This document shows, in pieces, positions 5,818 through 9,492 of a DNA stretch of 9,492 bases. This stretch comes from Campylobacterota bacterium (GTDB lineage Bacteria > Campylobacterota > Campylobacteria > Campylobacterales > SZUA-545), in the NCBI GenBank assembly GCA_025997415.1, contig BNUO01000076.1:1-9492 (forward strand), written 5' to 3'. The position numbers and the translations under genes are program-made. The notes under the pieces are model-generated. The model was not told the DNA's origin and made no database searches. It saw nothing but the letters and a program-made list of their open reading frames with translations. Each line of letters opens with the position of its first letter. Positions within the stretch are counted from its first letter, which is position 1.

Positions 5818-8286
5818 GTCCTCTTGCTCGTCAAGTTCGCCTTCGATGGCTTTGGGGCAGCTTGCGATCGACACAACGCGATCGCCATGTTCTACGCGCA
5901 CGATAATCACGCCGCTGGTGTTGCGTCCTGCTTTGCGAATGTCGTCCATATCCACGCGGATCATCTTGCCTTCGCCCGTTAGCGCCATTAGGTCTTTGCT
6001 GGGGTCGGTAACGATCACGCCTACGATATTGCCGGTTTTTGCCGTCAGTTTCATCGCGATCACGCCCTTGCCGCCGCGCGATTGCTTGCGGTATTCGCTC
6101 ACCAGCGATCGCTTGCCGATTCCCTTTTCGCTTACGGTTAGCAGTTCGGCGTTTTCGTCTTCCAGCAGCGTCGTGCCGACAACGCGATCGCCTCCAAGTT
6201 TGAAGCGGATCGCCGTTACGCCCCGTGCCACGCGCCCGATCTCTCGTACTTCATCGACGGGAAAGCGCACGCTCATACCTTTTTCGGTGATGACAAATAG
6301 CTCTTTGGTTGCCGCAATCGCGATCTGCGCATTGACGATCTCGTCGTTGTCGTCAAGGTTGATCGCCCGCACGCCGACATTTCTGATGTTGCTGTACTCG
6401 CTGAGGTTGGTTCGTTTGACCAAGCCGTTGCGCGTGAAGAAGACCAGCGATTTCTCCTCGCTAAAATCGGTCGTCGGAATGATCGCCATGATTTTTTCAT
6501 CTTCTCGTAGATTGATCAGATTGACGACTGCTTTGCCTTTTGCGTTGCGCCCCGCTTCTGGAATGCGATAGACCTTCAGCCAGTAGAGCTGCCCTTTATT
6601 GGTGATAAACAGCAGCGTGTTATGCGTATCGGCGATGAAAAAGTTCTCGATAAAGTCATCTTCGTAGGTCGTAATGGCGATCTTGCCCTTGCCGCCGCGA
6701 TTTTGCTTGTCGTACGATCGCACATTGACGCGCTTGATGTAACCACGATGGGTAATCGTAACCACCATCGGCTCGTTGGCGATCAGGTCTTCGACATCAA
6801 TATCATCGTAATCGTCCTCGATCGTCGTTAAGCGCGGCATTGTGTATTTGGTTTTGATCTCTTTGAACTCGTCTTTGATCACCTGCGAAAGCAGTTCGTT
6901 GCTCTTTAAGATCGCGGTGAGTTCGTTGATAAGTTCCATCAGTTGCTTGTACTCGTTTTCGATCTTTTCCTGCTCAAGTCCGGTCAACTGCACCAAACGC
7001 ATATCTAAGATCGCCTGCGCCTGTTTTTCGCTCAGATTAAAGCGATCGGCAAGGGCGATCTTCGCAGTTTCGCGGTCTCTAATTTCTTTGGTCAGCATCT
7101 TCACGATCTCATCGATGTTATCAAGCGCAATCCGCAAACCTTCCAAGATGTGCGCCCGCGTTTTTGCCTTTTCCAGATCGAAAATGGTGCGGCGGATCAC
7201 CACAGTTTTGCGGTGTGCCAAAAAGACGCTCAGCAGTTCGGCGAGATTCATAATGCGCGGCTCTTTGTTGTGAATGCCAAGCATAATGATCCCAAAGGTG
7301 ATCGTCATTTGGGTTGATTTGAACAGGTTGTTCAAAATAATATCGGCGATCGCGTCTTTTTTGAGTTCGATCACTACGCGCATACCCTCGCGATCGCTCT
7401 CATCGCGCAGATCGCTAATCCCTTCGATCTCCTTGTTTTTGACCATCTCGGCGATCGTCTCAACCAGCGTTTTTTTATTGACCTGATAGGGCAGTTCGTC
7501 AATGACGATCATCTCTTTTTTGGCAGTCTGTTCGATGTGCGTTTTTGCCCGTACGCGAATGCGTCCGCGCCCAGTTAGGTAGGCGTCGGAGATCCCTTTT
7601 CTGCCAAAGATGATGCCGCCGGTTGGAAAGTCCGGACCGGGCACAAAGCGCATGAGATCGGGGGTGGTTGCTTCGGGGTTATCAACAAGGTAGATCAGCG
7701 CGTCCATAATCTCGTCAAGTCTGTGCGGCGGGATATTTGTCGCCATACCTACGGCGATCCCGCTGCTGCCGTTGATCAGCAGCGTTGGAATGCGGCTTGG
7801 CAGGACATCAGGCTCTTTCATACTGTCGTCATAGTTGGGGATAAAATCGACCGTGTCCTTTTCGATGTCGGCTAAAAGCTCCTCCGCGATCGCGGTCATT
7901 CGCGCTTCGGTGTAACGCATAGCCGCCGCGCCATCGCCATCAACCGAGCCGAAGTTGCCTTGACCATCGACAAGCGGCGCGCGCATAGAGAAGCTCTGCG
8001 CCATTCGCACCAGCGCGTCGTAGATCGACGAGTCGCCGTGCGGGTGGTATTTACCCATCACATCGCCGACGATCCGCGCAGACTTTTTGTACGCCGATCG
8101 CGGCGAGAGGCTAAGCTCGTTCATACCATACATAATGCGGCGGTGCACGGGCTTCAAGCCGTCGCGGAAGTCGGGCAAAGCGCGACCGATGATCACGCTC
8201 ATTGAGTAATCAAGGTAGCTGGTTTCTAGTGTTGTTTTAATATCAATTGGTTGAATATCTTCGCCGCTAATCTGTTCGTGTGCCAC
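5806..8286 (-). CDS. gyrA: DNA gyrase subunit A
   Basis: Breakage-reunion subunit of DNA gyrase; with GyrB it introduces negative supercoils using ATP. The 826 residues cover the whole protein: the winged-helix/tower region with [21 protein letters not shown] (split here at 23-43), [11 protein letters not shown] (80-90), catalytic Tyr Y125 in AAMRYTE, then the coiled-coil and the C-terminal beta-pinwheel. The GyrA box is QNRGGKG (528-534), which separates it from ParC. The quinolone-determining positions are S86 and D90, unsubstituted forms by comparison with E. coli S83 and D87. The C-terminus is an acidic tail. It follows the Campylobacter protein closely but lacks the acidic insert that I recall in the pinwheel of C. 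jejuni GyrA. The start is GTG 8286, with AAGGT 6 bases upstream. It is transcribed against the glycosyltransferase and divergently from the four-cysteine gene. It holds 6 of the window's 11 GCGATCGC sites. Confidence 0.98.
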   Translation of the reverse strand: MAHEQISGEDIQPIDIKTTLETSYLDYSMSVIIGRALPDFRDGLKPVHRRIMYGMNELSLSPRSAYKKSARIVGDVMGKYHPHGDSSIYDALVRMAQSFSMRAPLVDGQGNFGSVDGDGAAAMRYTEARMTAIAEELLADIEKDTVDFIPNYDDSMKEPDVLPSRIPTLLINGSSGIAVGMATNIPPHRLDEIMDALIYLVDNPEATTPDLMRFVPGPDFPTGGIIFGRKGISDAYLTGRGRIRVRAKTHIEQTAKKEMIVIDELPYQVNKKTLVETIAEMVKNKEIEGISDLRDESDREGMRVVIELKKDAIADIILNNLFKSTQMTITFGIIMLGIHNKEPRIMNLAELLSVFLAHRKTVVIRRTIFDLEKAKTRAHILEGLRIALDNIDEIVKMLTKEIRDRETAKIALADRFNLSEKQAQAILDMRLVQLTGLEQEKIENEYKQLMELINELTAILKSNELLSQVIKDEFKEIKTKYTMPRLTTIEDDYDDIDVEDLIANEPMVVTITHRGYIKRVNVRSYDKQNRGGKGKIAITTYEDDFIENFFIADTHNTLLFITNKGQLYWLKVYRIPEAGRNAKGKAVVNLINLREDEKIMAIIPTTDFSEEKSLVFFTRNGLVKRTNLSEYSNIRNVGVRAINLDDNDEIVNAQIAIAATKELFVITEKGMSVRFPVDEVREIGRVARGVTAIRFKLGGDRVVGTTLLEDENAELLTVSEKGIGKRSLVSEYRKQSRGGKGVIAMKLTAKTGNIVGVIVTDPSKDLMALTGEGKMIRVDMDDIRKAGRNTSGVIIVRVEHGDRVVSIASCPKAIEGELDEQEDAGE

Positions 8287-8320
8287 ACAGAGACCTTATG
8301 TATTGGGGATTTATTCTCCG

Positions 8321-8329
8321 ATTTTAGCA
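8321..8329 (-). promoter_or_regulatory. extended -10 promoter of gyrA
   Basis: Read on the minus strand this is TGCTAAAAT, about 35 bases upstream of the GTG start. It lies in an 11-base string, CCTGCTAAAAT, identical to the one in front of the Nif3 gene. No clear -35 is visible. A leader of roughly 28 bases would follow, containing the AAGGT ribosome site. Confidence 0.55.
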
Positions 8330-8367
8330 GGCGAGCGGTTAAACCATAGGCTTTTGCGCGGCTTTTG

Positions 8368-8373
8368 TACAAT
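8368..8373 (+). promoter_or_regulatory. possible -10 element for the four-cysteine/LPP20 pair
   Basis: TACAAT, one mismatch from TATAAT, lies 31 bases upstream of the ATG at 8404 in the short divergent region shared with gyrA. No -35 is seen at normal spacing, so this is only the best candidate in the interval. Confidence 0.35.
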
Positions 8374-8403
8374 TTGCGGCAGATTTTGAGCGTGGAGGCG
8401 TCT

Positions 8404-8643
8404 ATGAAGCGGCTTGATTGTAGAAAATGCCGCCATTTTTTTGTTACATGGGAGCGATCGTTTCCGTACGGCTGCAAGTTTTTTGGCTTCAAGGGCAAAA
8501 ATCTGCCCAGTACGATGGTACTTGCTTCCAGCGGTGCGCCGTGCGAACAGTATCAGCCAAAAGCGCCGACCGAAAACGGCGAAAATAGCGAAAACGAGGG
8601 CGGCGATGGAGACGAAAATGCGCCAAAGGTATTCATAGCGTAA
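8404..8643 (+). CDS. small four-cysteine protein, probable metal binder
   Basis: 79 residues. C6-x2-C9, C24 within FPYGCK and C47 within SSGAPC give four cysteines in the order Cx2C-x14-C-x22-C. With aromatic neighbours (HFFVTW, FFGFK), this matches a small conserved protein I recall from Campylobacterota and other proteobacteria with no assigned function. Zinc or another metal is the natural guess from four spaced cysteines; it is not shown. The last 30 residues are Glu/Asn/Gly-rich and probably disordered. GGAGG at 8394-8398, 5 bases before ATG 8404, decides the start; the frame is open further upstream to 8365, but without a ribosome site. It is followed after 56 bases by the LPP20 gene, likely in the same transcript. 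Confidence 0.8.
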   Translation: MKRLDCRKCRHFFVTWERSFPYGCKFFGFKGKNLPSTMVLASSGAPCEQYQPKAPTENGENSENEGGDGDENAPKVFIA

Positions 8644-8699
8644 AAGTTGGAACACTCATTGCTTTGGTTGGCTCAATAGTCAAAAAGGAGCTGGAAGCT

Positions 8700-9221
8700 A
8701 TGAGAAAGTTGCTAACGATTGCAATCCTGCTGGGAGCGTTAAATCTATGCGCCGCCGAACCGCAGTATGTCGTTGAAGAGGTTGTGTACGAGCCGGAGGT
8801 GCAGACTCCCGCACCAGTGATAGCACAGCACCCTGCTGGTTTTCAAGATGATACTGAGGAGTATCTGATCCCCAATTCGCCTATCTTGCAGCCGACAAAC
8901 ATCATTACCGTTCGATCGATCGGTATGGGCGTTGCGCCTGAAAACACCATCTCACCCGCACAGGCGTTAGTGCTTGCCAAACGAGCGGCGATTTTGGACG
9001 GTTACAGGCAGCTTGGCGAAAAGATGTATGGCATCAGAATCAACGCGAAGGACACGCTGCGCGACGCGGTTTCGCAAAATAGCACCGTGCGATCGCAGAT
9101 GTATGCGATCATTCGCAACGCCGAGATTATGGAGACGGTTTTCAAAGACGGTCTCTGCCAAGTTGAGATGGAAGTGAAACTTGACGGCAGACGCTGGTAT
9201 CGCGTCTTGTCGGGTTTCTAA
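8700..9221 (+). CDS. flgP: LPP20-family exported protein, FlgP-like
   Basis: 173 residues: a signal sequence (1-19), a Pro/Glu/Val-rich linker (about 20-65), then an LPP20 domain (about 68-165) with AQALVLAKRAAILDGYRQL (87-105), EKMYGIRI (107-114) and DGLCQVEMEVKL (150-161). The C. jejuni relative FlgP is an outer-membrane lipoprotein forming the basal disk needed for flagellar rotation; it is encoded beside gyrA (Cj1026c next to Cj1027c), which supports the same identity here. One oddity: the only N-terminal Cys, C17, is preceded by L-N-L, a poor lipobox, while C-A-A before E20 allows ordinary signal peptidase cleavage. The mature protein may therefore not be lipidated. ATG 8700 is supported by AAGGAG 9 bases upstream; the open frame 12 codons further back has no such site. 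A hairpin follows the stop. Confidence 0.8.
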   Translation: MRKLLTIAILLGALNLCAAEPQYVVEEVVYEPEVQTPAPVIAQHPAGFQDDTEEYLIPNSPILQPTNIITVRSIGMGVAPENTISPAQALVLAKRAAILDGYRQLGEKMYGIRINAKDTLRDAVSQNSTVRSQMYAIIRNAEIMETVFKDGLCQVEMEVKLDGRRWYRVLSGF

Positions 9222-9226
9222 CGATT

Positions 9227-9275
9227 AACGCCGCCGATCACCTCCAGATCGGCAGCGTTTATTTGATATTTTTCG
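9227..9275 (+). terminator. hairpin terminator after the flgP-like gene
   Basis: AACGC-C-GCCGATC (9227-9239) pairs with GATCGGC-A-GCGTT (9247-9259): a 7-bp stem, one mismatch, then 5 bp, with a 7-base loop. It is followed by TATTTGATATTTTT, an imperfect T-rich tract. It starts 6 bases after the stop codon, the usual place for an intrinsic terminator. Confidence 0.65.
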
Positions 9276-9318
9276 CTATGATTGAACCATATTTACAAAT
9301 AAGATTTTGGAGCGAAAA

Positions 9319-9492
9319 ATGGCAGAGGGCGGACAAGAGACAGCGGGCAGTATGGATCAGGTGCGCGACCTGCTTTTTGGGGCGCAAGTTCGGCAGATCG
9401 ATGAACGAATTGCACGGCAGGAAGAGGCGGTCGGTACTCGCCTTGAGGCGTTACAGCGGGAGCTAAAAGAGTCGATCAAAGCTCTTGAAAAT
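9319..9492 (+). CDS. N-terminal part of a coiled-coil protein (runs off the window)
   Basis: ATG 9319 with GGAG 6 bases upstream opens a frame that stays open for 58 codons to the window end. After a short polar leader it reads MDQVRDLLFGAQVRQIDERI, then a charged, heptad-like helix rich in Glu, Arg and Gln. The RDLLFG-x-Q-x-R-x-x-[DE]-x-R beginning followed by coiled-coil is a pattern I recall from uncharacterised proteins found near OmpA-type envelope genes; the function is unknown. There is no signal peptide. It is separated from the LPP20 gene by the hairpin at 9227-9259, so it probably has its own promoter; TATGAT at 9277-9282 is a weak -10 candidate. Confidence 0.75.
   Translation, partial: MAEGGQETAGSMDQVRDLLFGAQVRQIDERIARQEEAVGTRLEALQRELKESIKALEN

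Noticed and set aside
5846..6571. 241-codon open frame on the plus strand inside gyrA
   Set aside because: It is the antisense of an intact, highly conserved gyrA; its Ser/Arg/Thr-rich composition is typical of a shadow frame.
9263..9466. 67-codon plus-strand frame starting at TTG/ATG around 9263
   Set aside because: It overlaps the coiled-coil frame from 9319 that has a good ribosome site and a recognisable pattern; the peptide has no such support.

Overview
The window looks like chromosomal DNA of a Campylobacterota (epsilonproteobacterial) lineage of moderate GC. Three things point there: a gyrA whose protein follows the Campylobacter type through most of its length, the gene order Nif3-like / FlgZ-like zinc-ribbon / waaA that I recall from Helicobacter pylori (HP0959-HP0957) and Campylobacter jejuni, and a FlgP-like LPP20 gene next to gyrA, as in C. 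jejuni. These comparisons are from memory; no search was run.

Layout. Bases 1-60 hold the last 19 codons of an IS3/IS481-like transposase. Bases 61-348 carry no gene I can support but are dense in structure: a purine-rich stretch with a 14-base direct repeat, a perfect 11-bp hairpin, an interspersed repeat of the GTCATTCTGAACGAAGTG type and a second 11-bp inverted repeat. An extended -10 promoter then starts a tightly packed forward gene run: Nif3-family metal protein (349-1107), FlgZ-like coiled-coil/zinc-ribbon protein (1104-1868), Kdo transferase waaA (1877-3043), DUF167 protein (3033-3338), a small exported protein (3335-3733), a second related exported protein (3841-4176), and a large membrane glycosyltransferase of the GT-C/GT39 kind (4173-5795). 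gyrA (8286-5806) is convergent with this run. Divergent from gyrA are a small four-cysteine protein (8404-8643) and a FlgP-like LPP20 protein (8700-9221) followed by a terminator-like hairpin. The N-terminal part of a coiled-coil protein (9319 to the window end) closes the window.

The most interesting part is 3033-4176. The two exported proteins are diverged paralogues with identical Cys-to-Cys spacing and shared Trp, Arg-Cys and GKKLW positions. Directly before the second one lies a start-less remnant that still reads as the C-terminal third of the DUF167 protein. This is best explained by an old tandem duplication of [DUF167 tail + exported-protein gene]. The second paralogue overlaps the start of the glycosyltransferase by GTGA, so an envelope-related unit (Kdo transferase, two exported proteins, membrane glycosyltransferase) appears to be co-expressed.

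Two genome-scale signals are also visible. The octamer GCGATCGC, known as HIP1 in cyanobacteria, occurs 11 times by my count, far above chance. None of those lies in the glycosyltransferase gene, which is also visibly more AT-rich than its neighbours and may have been acquired later.
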